32,472 nt of DNA from SIG603 sp964370115. GTDB taxonomy: Bacteria > Bacillota > Clostridia > Oscillospirales > Acutalibacteraceae. The notes under the pieces were generated by a model that saw nothing but the letters and a program-made list of their open reading frames with translations, ran no database searches and was not told where the DNA came from. Made by a program: the position numbers and the translations under genes. This document shows positions 21,994 to 30,091 of the stretch, in pieces. How positions within the stretch are numbered: the first letter of the stretch is position 1; the number at the start of each line of letters is the position of its first letter. Where the stretch lies: assembly GCA_964370115.1 (NCBI GenBank), contig CAYJIA010000025.1, positions 1-32,472 of the forward strand, given 5' to 3'.

Positions 21994-23598
21994 ATGGAGA
22001 AGTTATTGGCAGAGAAAACAGCTTCTAGGGGAGTTGTAGTTGCACCGGTTTTTAAATATGTAGAGCCGGATTTAAGTCCTGATACCAGATTGATTTTAGA
22101 AAATGAAATTAATTACGAGGTAGAAAAATTTGAAAAAGCAAAAGAGAGAGTAATAGCGGAGCTTGAAAAACTGGCGGATAGCAATGAGGTGTTTTTTGCA
22201 CATACTGAAATAGCAAACGACTATACTCTTATTGAGGGAATTGTTTCAAAAATTAAGTCCCAACTAAAAAATGCAGAATTTGCGGTCGATGAAACAATAA
22301 CAGAAATTGCTACTATGTTCTCTATGGTTGATGATGCATATATGAAAGAGAGAAGTGCCGATGTTAAAGACGTTGGCAAGAGATATATGAGCGCACTAAA
22401 AAATGTGATACTTCCCGATTTAGGTGTGGTTGATAAAGAAGTTGTGGTAGTGGCAAGAGACATGTATCCGTCTGATACAGTCAAAATCAACACAAAGTAT
22501 ATTAAGGGAATAATAACAGAAGAAGGCGGAGTCACAAGCCATGTGTTCATAATCGCCAAAAGCATGGATATTCCAATTATTGTAGGGGTTCATGATATAT
22601 TAGAAAAATCAAAAGACGGTGCTGTAGTTTGCATGGACGCAAAGTCGGGCGAAATCATTCTTGAACCAGACGAGGAAAATAAAAAAAGCTTTGATTTAAG
22701 AAAAAAAGAATTCGATGATAACAAGGCAAGAATAGAAGCACTCAGATGCAAAAAAGTGTATAACAAAGACGGCAAAGAAATAAGCCTGTGTGCAAATGTC
22801 GGCAGCTTAGCAGACATAAGGAACGCACTTCCTTATAATATTGATGGTGTAGGCCTTTTTAGAAGCGAGTTTTTGTATATGGAAAGCATAAGGTTTCCTA
22901 GCGAAGAAGAACAGTTCATTGTTTATAAAGAAGCGGCAAAACTTTGTCCGTCGGAGCTTACTATTAGAACACTTGATATAGGCGGCGACAAAGAGCTTTC
23001 TTACTTTGAATTTGACAAAGAAGAAAACCCATTCTTAGGTTATAGGGCAGTTAGAATTTGCCTTGACATGAAAGAGATGTTTAAAGAACAACTAAGGGCG
23101 ATTTTAAGGGCTAGTACATATGGAAATGTAAGAATAATGATACCCATGATTATATCGTTAGAAGAAATTGTTGAAGCTAAAAATATCATTGAAGAATGTA
23201 AAAAAGAGCTTAAAGACAGCGGAATTGATTATAATGAAAATATAGAAGTGGGTATGATGATGGAAACACCTGCAAGTGTGTTGATGGCTGAAGAATTTGC
23301 AAAGCATGTAGATTTCTTTAGTATAGGAACAAATGACTTAACACAATATTTGTTGGTGGTTGATAGGGGCAACAAAAAAATAGCCCATATGTACGATTAT
23401 TTTAACCCAGCAGTTGTTAGTGCAATTAAGAAAATAATTGATGCGGCTCATGCGCAGGGTATAAAAGTTAGAATGTGCGGCGAAATGGCGGGCGACATAA
23501 AAGCGGTGTCTATGCTTTTAGACATGGGGCTTGACGAGTTTAGTATGTCTGCTTCAAGTGTCGATTATGTAAGAGAAAAATTATTAAACGAAAAATAA
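21994..23598 (+). CDS. ptsI: PTS enzyme I (phosphoenolpyruvate-protein phosphotransferase)
   Basis: Enzyme I takes phosphate from PEP and gives it to HPr. The active-site histidine is H183 in GGVTSHVFIIAKS. The C-terminal PEP-binding barrel has FRSEFLYM, LDIGGDKELSYF, MMMETPASVLMAEEFA, FFSIGTNDLTQYLL and the catalytic Cys region RMCGEMAGD. At 534 residues it is about 40 shorter than typical enzyme I (about 570), though all catalytic segments are kept. VF replaces the usual TA after the active-site His. The ATG follows GGGGAG, and a separate promoter drives it. The mtlA-like gene begins 25 bp downstream. Confidence 0.94.
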   Translation: MEKLLAEKTASRGVVVAPVFKYVEPDLSPDTRLILENEINYEVEKFEKAKERVIAELEKLADSNEVFFAHTEIANDYTLIEGIVSKIKSQLKNAEFAVDETITEIATMFSMVDDAYMKERSADVKDVGKRYMSALKNVILPDLGVVDKEVVVVARDMYPSDTVKINTKYIKGIITEEGGVTSHVFIIAKSMDIPIIVGVHDILEKSKDGAVVCMDAKSGEIILEPDEENKKSFDLRKKEFDDNKARIEALRCKKVYNKDGKEISLCANVGSLADIRNALPYNIDGVGLFRSEFLYMESIRFPSEEEQFIVYKEAAKLCPSELTIRTLDIGGDKELSYFEFDKEENPFLGYRAVRICLDMKEMFKEQLRAILRASTYGNVRIMIPMIISLEEIVEAKNIIEECKKELKDSGIDYNENIEVGMMMETPASVLMAEEFAKHVDFFSIGTNDLTQYLLVVDRGNKKIAHMYDYFNPAVVSAIKKIIDAAHAQGIKVRMCGEMAGDIKAVSMLLDMGLDEFSMSASSVDYVREKLLNEK

Positions 23599-23623
23599 TA
23601 AATAGAAATGAGGAGAATTTGCA

Positions 23624-25006
23624 ATGAAACAAAAAGCACAAGTCTTCGGTAGGTTTTTAAGCGGAATGGTTATGCCAAATATCGGAGCGTTCATAGCATG
23701 GGGTCTTATTACAGCGCTATTCTTAGATACAGGTTGGATACCTAATGAAGGTTTTGAACAACTCATAGATCCAATGGTAAAAATGTTACTTCCACTGCTA
23801 ATAGCATACACAGGCGGTAGCAAAATACACGAGCACAGAGGCGGTGTTATAGGTGCGATAGCAACTATGGGTGTAATCGTAGGTGCACCTGACACTCCAA
23901 TGTTTATAGGAGCCATGATAGCAGGTCCTCTTGCTGCTTGGATACTAAAACAATTCGATAAACTAATACATAACAAAATCAAAGCAGGCTTTGAAATGCT
24001 TGTAAACAACTTCTCACTTGGTATTATTGGTTTTGGTTTAGCACTTTTCGCAATGGTCGGAATTACACCTGCAGTTTTAGGTCTTACATTTGTACTTGAG
24101 GCAGGCGTTAATTTCTTCGTAGAGACAAGTCTACTACCACTAGTAAGTATATTTATAGAACCTGCAAAAATCTTGTTCTTAAATAATGCGATTAACCACG
24201 GTGTTCTTTCTGGAATAGGCGTTAAAGAAGTACAAGAAATTGGACAATCTATCGTATTCCTACTAGAATCTAACCCAGGCCCTGGTCTTGGCGTGCTAAT
24301 TGCATATATGATGGTAGGTAAAGGCAGTGCTAGGACTACTGCACCAGGTGCGGCGATTATCCACCTATTCGGCGGTATTCACGAAATATACTTCCCATAT
24401 GTTCTTATGAACCCTCTACTATTAGTTGCAACTATAGCAGGTAGTGCAAGTGGTATATTCATATTTGGACTATTCGACGTAGGCCTTGTAGCGGCAGCTT
24501 CACCAGGAAGCATACTTGCAATCTTGCTAATGGCAAACACAGGTTCACACTTAGGAATTATTATAGGTGTTGTAGTGTCTACTGCGGTATCATTACTTGT
24601 TGCTCTTCCGCTTCTTAAATTTATGAATAAAGGTGTAAGCCTTGAAGAAGCTCAGGCTCAAAAAGATGAAATGAAAAACCAATCTAAGGGTATAGCAAGT
24701 GCTGCTACTCCTATAGCTATAAGCGGAGAAATCACAAAAATCGCTTTTGCTTGCGATGCTGGTATGGGGTCTAGCGCAATGGGTGCTACCGTTCTTAGGA
24801 AAAAACTTGCAGCAGCTGGCAGAGGAGATATAGAGGTTATACACACATCGGTTTCCTCAATTCCAGCAGACGTGCAAATTGTTGTTACTCATCAAACTCT
24901 ACAAGAGAGAGCTGCAAACAGCAATCCGAATGCTAAGTTAGTTCTGATAACAAACTTTATGGCTGCTCCACAATATGATGAACTTGTGGAAACTCTAAGA
25001 AAGTAA
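23624..25006 (+). CDS. mtlA: PTS mannitol-type permease, IICB component
   Basis: This 460-residue membrane protein imports and phosphorylates a hexitol. The IIC part (about 1-335) has several helices and mannitol-family segments such as GRFLSGMVMPNIGAFIAWG near the N-terminus, TGGSKIHEHRGGVIGAI, and the IIC signature LFGGIHEIYFPYVLMNP. The IIB domain (about 370-460) carries the phosphorylated Cys, C377, in ACDAGMGSSAMGA. It has no fused IIA, consistent with the separate IIA gene at 18776. It belongs to the mannitol permease family. D-mannitol is the likeliest substrate, but related hexitols cannot be excluded. Regulation is expected from the MtlR-like protein encoded downstream. Confidence 0.9.
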   Translation: MKQKAQVFGRFLSGMVMPNIGAFIAWGLITALFLDTGWIPNEGFEQLIDPMVKMLLPLLIAYTGGSKIHEHRGGVIGAIATMGVIVGAPDTPMFIGAMIAGPLAAWILKQFDKLIHNKIKAGFEMLVNNFSLGIIGFGLALFAMVGITPAVLGLTFVLEAGVNFFVETSLLPLVSIFIEPAKILFLNNAINHGVLSGIGVKEVQEIGQSIVFLLESNPGPGLGVLIAYMMVGKGSARTTAPGAAIIHLFGGIHEIYFPYVLMNPLLLVATIAGSASGIFIFGLFDVGLVAAASPGSILAILLMANTGSHLGIIIGVVVSTAVSLLVALPLLKFMNKGVSLEEAQAQKDEMKNQSKGIASAATPIAISGEITKIAFACDAGMGSSAMGATVLRKKLAAAGRGDIEVIHTSVSSIPADVQIVVTHQTLQERAANSNPNAKLVLITNFMAAPQYDELVETLRK

Positions 25007-25036
25007 TTGATTAAGAATAAGATTTTATTGTATAAT
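25007..25036 (+). promoter_or_regulatory. Promoter of the mtlR-like gene
   Basis: TTGATT (25007-25012), an 18 bp spacer and TATAAT (25031-25036), directly after the mtlA stop. The -10 box lies inside the long dyad at 25030-25065. Confidence 0.55.
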
Positions 25037-25065
25037 ACAAGGTAGAGTACTGCCTTGTATTATAC
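25030..25065 (+). promoter_or_regulatory. 36-bp dyad over the mtlR promoter
   Basis: GTATAATACAAGGTAG (25030-25045) pairs with CTGCCTTGTATTATAC (25050-25065), 16 bp with one wobble and a four-base loop. It covers the -10 box and the expected start site. There is no T run, so an operator or 5' mRNA hairpin is more likely than a terminator, although it could also trim the mtlA message. Confidence 0.6.
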
Positions 25066-25122
25066 GCATATTATTTCAAAACACAAACCAGATATTTTGA
25101 CAATTGTAAGGGAGAATTTAAA

Positions 25123-27204
25123 ATGAATTTTAGTGCAAGAGTAAAAAAAATACTGCTTATAATGCTTGAAGAAAACGAGCCAATTTCTGTTGTCAAATTA
25201 TCAGAAAAAATCGGTGTAAGTAAAAGAACTGTTCAACGTGAACTTGAATATTTGCCTAAAGATTTAAGTGCCTATAACTTGAAATTTGCCTCTAAAACAG
25301 GTGTTGGAGTTTGGATACTTGGAGAAGAAGAGGAAAAAGCAAATTTGCTAAAACTTCTTAAGAGTGAAAGTTATATAGATGATACAGACAAAGAATACAG
25401 AAGAAAAAAGATTACACTGGAAATATTGAAAGACAAAAATGTAAAAAAACTGTTTTGGTATAGTACAAAGTTTAAAGTTAGTGAAGCTACAATAAGCTCT
25501 GATTTAGAGGCACTTGAAAAGTGGTTTGAAAAGTTTGATTTAAAGATAATTAAAAAACCGGGAAGCGGTATTTCTGTAAAAGGCAGTGAAGCTGCATATA
25601 GAAGGGCTATTAAAGCTTTTATTTCAGAAAATATTGATGCTAAATTTTTGATTGATGCCTATGAAAGTGATACGGAAAACGCTAAAGTAATTGAAGAGTT
25701 TCAGAAGTATGGATTTATGAAAATTTTAGGTGAAGACACTGTGAGCCGTGTCATGGACTGTATAAATGGAGTAAACAGCTCACATGTTCGCTCTCTTACC
25801 GAAAATTCTTACATAGGGCTTGTTATGCATATTAGCGTGGCGGTTAAGCGAATTTTAGACAATGAAACAATAGATAACAACAGCGGTTTTTTTGAAAAAA
25901 TTGTGCGAGACAGCGATTATGATGTCGCAGAAAAAATAGCACTTGAAATTAAAGAGGAATTTGAAATAGAAATTCCTGAAATTGAAATATCGTATATTTA
26001 TCTGCATATTAAAGCTTCAAAATATGAGAAAGTCCAAAATGCTTCTAAAATGAATTTTGAAAATATAAAAACTATTGCAGATGAAATGATATATGCATTT
26101 GACGAAAAGAATGCGTATAAATTAAAACAAGACGAGGATTTTCTGCACAGCCTACACGCGCATTTATCGCCCACAATAATAAGACTTACAAACGGCATGA
26201 AGATACATAATCCAATGTTAAACGAAGTAAAAGCGCAGTATGCCGAGGTATACGAAAAATGCAAAAATAGTGCCCTAATCCTTGAAAGCTATGTAAGAAA
26301 ACCTGTACCAGCAGCAGAAATAGGTTTTTTGACCGTCCATTTTGCCGCGGCGATTGTAAAACTAGAGGCGTTAAACTCGCCTAGAAAAATAGTGAATATA
26401 GGCATAGTTTGTTCAAGCGGAATAGGTGTCTCAAGATTAATGCGATCAAAACTTAGGAAGCACTTTTCAAGCAGAGTTTTGCTTACGGCTTATGGAAAAA
26501 ACGAGATAAATGAAGAAGTGGTAAAGAAAGAAGACTTTATAATTTCTAGCTTGCCGTTAAACTCAAAGGAGATAGAAGTGATAAATGTCAATCCCCTAAT
26601 CAGCGAGAAAGACATAGAGAATATAAGAAAATTAATTGATAAGTACGAAGTGCAGTTGGAAGAAAAAGACGATGTTAGTGTTATGCTTGATCTTGAGACC
26701 ATATCACTTTTGGCAAGCCAAATGAGGACAATTGCAAACGAAATGAAAATTTATAAACTTGATAAAGACATAAATTTTATTAATGCAGTTGAGCAAGTTG
26801 CGAAAAATGTCTGTAAAGAAGGAGACGACAGAGAAGTTGTTGTCAAAGATATAATTGCAAGAGAAAATATGTCAAGCCAAGTTTTTCCTGAAATAGGTTT
26901 TGCACTACTACATGCGAAAAGCACTGGAGTGAAGACTCCGTCATTTAATATTTTCACAAATGAAGAGCGACAGTCTTTTACTTCCTCAGAGCTTAAAGGA
27001 GTAGGAATTATTTTTGTAATGTTAATTCCAGTCGACGACAACGAAAAAATAAACAGCGAAATTTTGGGATGTATCAGCTCGAGTTTAGTTGAAGACACGA
27101 AGCTGATAGACGCAGTTCTTGCAGGCGAAAACAACAGTGCAGTGAAACATATTTCTAAAACTTTAAAAAGCTTTTTTGCTGAATACATAATTAAAAAAAG
27201 CTGA
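25123..27204 (+). CDS. mtlR: MtlR-like PRD/PTS-domain transcriptional activator
   Basis: This 693-residue regulator has the full MtlR/LicR layout. It starts with N-terminal DeoR-like helix-turn-helix segments (about 12-60; SVVKLSEKIGVSKRTVQREL), and a second one follows at about 115-150. Next come two PTS regulation domains with conserved His (YIGLVMHISVAVKR; LHAHLSPTIIRLTNGMKI), a IIB-like domain with C430 in GIVCSSGIGVSRLM, and a C-terminal IIA-like domain with H597 in GFALLHAKSTGV. PTS phosphorylation of these sites normally tunes DNA binding to sugar import. It lies after the permease gene and is separated from it by a promoter and dyad, so autoregulation is likely. DNA-binding domains at the N-terminus rule out a BglG-type RNA antiterminator. 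Confidence 0.9.
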   Translation: MNFSARVKKILLIMLEENEPISVVKLSEKIGVSKRTVQRELEYLPKDLSAYNLKFASKTGVGVWILGEEEEKANLLKLLKSESYIDDTDKEYRRKKITLEILKDKNVKKLFWYSTKFKVSEATISSDLEALEKWFEKFDLKIIKKPGSGISVKGSEAAYRRAIKAFISENIDAKFLIDAYESDTENAKVIEEFQKYGFMKILGEDTVSRVMDCINGVNSSHVRSLTENSYIGLVMHISVAVKRILDNETIDNNSGFFEKIVRDSDYDVAEKIALEIKEEFEIEIPEIEISYIYLHIKASKYEKVQNASKMNFENIKTIADEMIYAFDEKNAYKLKQDEDFLHSLHAHLSPTIIRLTNGMKIHNPMLNEVKAQYAEVYEKCKNSALILESYVRKPVPAAEIGFLTVHFAAAIVKLEALNSPRKIVNIGIVCSSGIGVSRLMRSKLRKHFSSRVLLTAYGKNEINEEVVKKEDFIISSLPLNSKEIEVINVNPLISEKDIENIRKLIDKYEVQLEEKDDVSVMLDLETISLLASQMRTIANEMKIYKLDKDINFINAVEQVAKNVCKEGDDREVVVKDIIARENMSSQVFPEIGFALLHAKSTGVKTPSFNIFTNEERQSFTSSELKGVGIIFVMLIPVDDNEKINSEILGCISSSLVEDTKLIDAVLAGENNSAVKHISKTLKSFFAEYIIKKS

Positions 27205-27273
27205 GACAAGGGCTTGGTGTAGCTGTTCTTTTTAACCTCGAAATTAAGATTTTATAAACAGTGAAGAAAAGCA

Positions 27274-27302
27274 TTGCATTATTGCTGTGTATATGCTAGA
27301 AT
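27274..27302 (+). promoter_or_regulatory. Promoter of the second Gfo/Idh gene
   Basis: TTGCAT (27274-27279), a 17 bp spacer and TAGAAT (27297-27302), about 54 bp before the ATG. The gene is therefore not simply read through from mtlR. Confidence 0.7.
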
Positions 27303-27356
27303 AACTGATAAATATCGGGTGGTAATAGCCGAAAAAGTTTAAGGAAGAGGTGCAAA

Positions 27357-28406
27357 ATGAAAATAGCAGTAATAGGATGCGGAACAATAGCAAATGTGGC
27401 GCATATACCGTCATATATGAATAATGCTGAGGCGGAAATTAAATATTTTTGCGACATAATCCCAGAAAGAGCAGAGGCTTGTGTGGAAAAATACGGTTGT
27501 GGAGAAGTGGTTGTAGACTACCATGACATACTAAGTGATGAGGAAATAGATGCGGTGTCGGTTTGCACACCAAACAATGTCCACGCCACAATAAGCATGG
27601 ATTTTCTAAAGGCTGGCAAAAATGTGCTTTGTGAAAAACCAGCGGCAAGAACCTATGCAGAAGCGTTAGAGATGCAAAAAGTGCAAAACGAGACGGGTAA
27701 AATTTTAAATATCGGCGTTGTTAATAGATTTAACGACAGCGTAAACAAAATCAAAGAGTATATAGAAGGTGGAAAGCTTGGAAACATTCACCATGTGTAT
27801 GTAAGTTTTAGGGCGCATCGCTCAATCCCAGGCCTTGGCGGGGCCTTTACGACTAAAGAAATCGCAGGCGGTGGAGCACTTATCGACTGGGGCGTGCATT
27901 ATCTTGATATAGTAATGTACTGCTGTGGCGACCCTAGCATAAAAACCGTAACGGGCGAAGCGTTTTGCATTCTAGGAAAGCAAATGGAAGACTATGTCTA
28001 CTCCGACATGTGGGCAGGACCTCAAAAATACGACGGAATTTACGACGTAGACGACTCTGTAACGGGCATGATAAGAACCAGCGGACCTGTTATAAGCCTA
28101 AACGGAGCATGGGCGCAAAACATAGGCGTTAGCGACACATACATAGATTTTATGGGCGATAAAGGCGGAATAAGACTACAGTACGGCAAAGAATTTACAG
28201 TGTATACAACAGAAAACGGCGCACTTGTAGAGTACACACCGAAATTTACAATGCGAGACCACTTCCAAAACGAGATAGATGCGTTTGTAAACTGTGTGAA
28301 AACAGGCGAAAAATTAGCGTCTCATATAGACACAGCAATTCTCACCTCGCAAATTATGCAGGCGATTTATGACTCGTCGGAACAACATAGAGAGATTGCG
28401 TTTTAA
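27357..28406 (+). CDS. Gfo/Idh/MocA-family oxidoreductase
   Basis: This 349-residue NAD(P)-dependent enzyme has the Rossmann start IAVIGCGTIANVAHIPSYM, the catalytic CEKPAARTYAEALEM, and the C-terminal GGGALIDWGVHYLDIVMYC active-site segment. The preceding SVCTPNNVHATIS strand is typical. It differs clearly from the minus-strand family member at 11520. The substrate is unknown. Its position after the PTS locus suggests a polyol or sugar derivative, but it has its own promoter and a following terminator. It is monocistronic, with GAGGTG as ribosome binding site. Confidence 0.92.
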   Translation: MKIAVIGCGTIANVAHIPSYMNNAEAEIKYFCDIIPERAEACVEKYGCGEVVVDYHDILSDEEIDAVSVCTPNNVHATISMDFLKAGKNVLCEKPAARTYAEALEMQKVQNETGKILNIGVVNRFNDSVNKIKEYIEGGKLGNIHHVYVSFRAHRSIPGLGGAFTTKEIAGGGALIDWGVHYLDIVMYCCGDPSIKTVTGEAFCILGKQMEDYVYSDMWAGPQKYDGIYDVDDSVTGMIRTSGPVISLNGAWAQNIGVSDTYIDFMGDKGGIRLQYGKEFTVYTTENGALVEYTPKFTMRDHFQNEIDAFVNCVKTGEKLASHIDTAILTSQIMQAIYDSSEQHREIAF

Positions 28407-28420
28407 ATAGTGATAAAAAA

Positions 28421-28460
28421 CTGTCGCAAATGTGGAGTATCATTTGTGACAGCTATTTAT
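28421..28460 (+). terminator. Terminator of the second Gfo/Idh gene
   Basis: CTGTCGCAAATG (28421-28432) pairs with CATTTGTGACAG (28441-28452), with one wobble, followed by a T-rich tail. It shares the TGTCGCAAATG core with the terminator at 9548. Confidence 0.75.
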
Positions 28461-28508
28461 TTTAGGGGGATTTGGGGAATATTACTTTGTTAAGGAAAAG
28501 AGAGAAAT

Positions 28509-28721
28509 ATGTTTGATGTCAGGTTGTGTGAAACACTGAAAAGACTTAGGGATAGAAAGGGGTATACTCAAAAATTTATCGCAGATAAGTTAGGAGTGTG
28601 TCGCTCTACATATGCCTATTATGAAGCTGGAAAAGTTCAGCCGGGTTTAGAAAAAGCGCTTATCATATCTAAAATTTACGGAATTACGATGGAAGAGCTT
28701 TTAGAGCCTAAAGTAAAATAG
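28509..28721 (+). CDS. Small XRE-family helix-turn-helix regulator
   Basis: This 70-residue protein is essentially one HTH domain. RLRDRKGYTQKFIADKLGV forms the first helices and STYAYYEAGKVQPG the recognition region. TMEELLEP follows as in compact SinR/Cro-like regulators. It has no ligand or oligomerisation domain. It is flanked by terminators on both sides, so it stands alone, just before the exopolysaccharide genes. A role in controlling them would fit, as SinR-like proteins do elsewhere, but this is inference. GGAAAAGAG serves as ribosome binding site, and no clear promoter was seen. Confidence 0.88.
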   Translation: MFDVRLCETLKRLRDRKGYTQKFIADKLGVCRSTYAYYEAGKVQPGLEKALIISKIYGITMEELLEPKVK

Positions 28722-28726
28722 TAATC

Positions 28727-28769
28727 CGAGTGATGTCTGAGTAAAATCAGAGGTCACTCGTTTTTTTTT
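28727..28769 (+). terminator. Rho-independent terminator of the XRE gene
   Basis: CGAGTGATGTCTGA (28727-28740) pairs with TCAGAGGTCACTCG (28747-28760), with one mismatch and one wobble, followed by nine T residues. Confidence 0.92.
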
Positions 28770-28782
28770 ACGTCTATTTACG

Positions 28783-28865
28783 TATTGCACAAGTGAGAGG
28801 TAAGAATTTTGTATGAGTTCATAGGTGAAAAATAGATATTTTACCTTGAAAAATTTTGTGCAATA
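28783..28865 (+). promoter_or_regulatory. Nested interrupted palindrome before the polysaccharide operon
   Basis: Outer arms TATTGCACAA (28783-28792) and TTGTGCAATA (28856-28865) enclose inner arms AGGTAA (28798-28803) and TTACCT (28841-28846). The right half overlaps the -35 box and spacer of the operon promoter, so it could be a looping operator. Confidence 0.45.
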
Positions 28866-28874
28866 GTTTATAAT
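28846..28874 (+). promoter_or_regulatory. Promoter of the polysaccharide operon
   Basis: TTGAAA (28846-28851), a 17 bp spacer and a perfect TATAAT (28869-28874). The leader to the first gene is about 95-100 nt. Confidence 0.75.
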
Positions 28875-28975
28875 TGTGTAAAAAGATGAATAATATTAAA
28901 AAAATATATACAAAAGACATATATATTGCTGTTTCGATATTGATTTTATGGCGTGAACTATGAATGGCAGGTTAA

Positions 28976-30076
28976 ATGAAAATGATTAAGATACTTCATG
29001 AATTATCCGCACTCGACGGTGGAGGTGTGGCGAAATTAATCTTAGATTACTACACATATATGGATAAAAGTAGGCTGCATTTTGACTTTCTAATTTACGA
29101 TTTTTACGACGAGGGCGTGTATGAAAAAGTTTTAGCCGACATGGGGTGTAAAATTCATAAAATACCTATTTTTAAGACGGATAGATTCGCTTGTCTTAAA
29201 CAAATGAAAAAAATAATTGAAGATAACAACTATGACATAATACACTCGCACCTTGGCTCGCGTGGGATTTTCAGCCTGCATTACGCGAAAAAGTTTAATG
29301 TGGAAAAGAGAATTGCACACTCGCATATAGCGAATGAACCAGTCTCGAAACTTAAATATATGATAAATAAGTTGGCATCAAAATATGTAAAACATTTGGC
29401 GACAGATTTATTTGCCTGTGGAGACGATGCAGGTAAATATATGTGGGGAAAAAATGAAAAAATACATATAATGACAAATGCCATTGATACAGATAAATTT
29501 AAATTTTCTAAAGAAACGAGAGAAAAGCTCAGAAGAGAATTTGCACTTGAAGATAAGTTTGTAATAGGCATGGTAGGAAGGCTTTGCGAACAAAAGAACT
29601 ATCCATATATATTTAAAGTCTTAAAAGAAATTTTAAAAGAAAAAGAAAATATAGTGCTACTTGTAGTGGGACGAGGACTAGAGGAAGAAAATATAAAAAA
29701 TTCGGCAAAAGATATTGGTGTTTATAATAATGTGCGGTTTTTAGGAATAAGAAACGATGTGCAAAGACTCATAAACGTCTTTGATGTATTTGTGTTACCC
29801 TCACTTTATGAGGGCTTACCAATAGTTTTAGTGGAGGCACAGACAAGCGGAGTTTCACAAATTGTGTCCGAAAAGGTGACAAGAGAGATAGACATAGCTG
29901 GAATTACAAGCTACTTGCCCATTGGCGATGAAAACATAATAGACTGGAAAGAAGCAGTGCTAGAATGTGAAAGTCAAATAAGAAATCGTGAAAACTACTC
30001 TGAAATAGTAAAGGGATGTGGATACGACATTGTGCTTCAAAGTAAGAAACTTGAGGAGCTCTATTTGTCGTTGTAA
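28976..30076 (+). CDS. Family 4-like glycosyltransferase (EpsF-like)
   Basis: This 366-residue retaining glycosyltransferase of the GT-B fold should transfer a sugar to a lipid-linked polysaccharide precursor at the cytoplasmic membrane face. The N-terminal domain has LHELSALDGGGVAKLI and YDIIHSHLGSRGIFS. The C-terminal nucleotide-sugar domain has IGMVGRLCEQKNYP and the EX7E segment VLPSLYEGLPIVLVEAQTSG. Donor and acceptor are unknown. ATGs at 28976 and 28982 are both possible, and CAGG upstream is better spaced for the second. It is the first gene of an operon with pyruvyl transferase and FrhB-like genes. Confidence 0.9.
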   Translation: MKMIKILHELSALDGGGVAKLILDYYTYMDKSRLHFDFLIYDFYDEGVYEKVLADMGCKIHKIPIFKTDRFACLKQMKKIIEDNNYDIIHSHLGSRGIFSLHYAKKFNVEKRIAHSHIANEPVSKLKYMINKLASKYVKHLATDLFACGDDAGKYMWGKNEKIHIMTNAIDTDKFKFSKETREKLRREFALEDKFVIGMVGRLCEQKNYPYIFKVLKEILKEKENIVLLVVGRGLEEENIKNSAKDIGVYNNVRFLGIRNDVQRLINVFDVFVLPSLYEGLPIVLVEAQTSGVSQIVSEKVTREIDIAGITSYLPIGDENIIDWKEAVLECESQIRNRENYSEIVKGCGYDIVLQSKKLEELYLSL

Positions 30077-30091
30077 GATAAGAGGCAAATT

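Noticed and set aside
25030..25065. Dyad as a BglG-type RAT antitermination site
   Set aside because: The downstream regulator has N-terminal DNA-binding domains rather than a CAT RNA-binding domain, and the hairpin has no T run.
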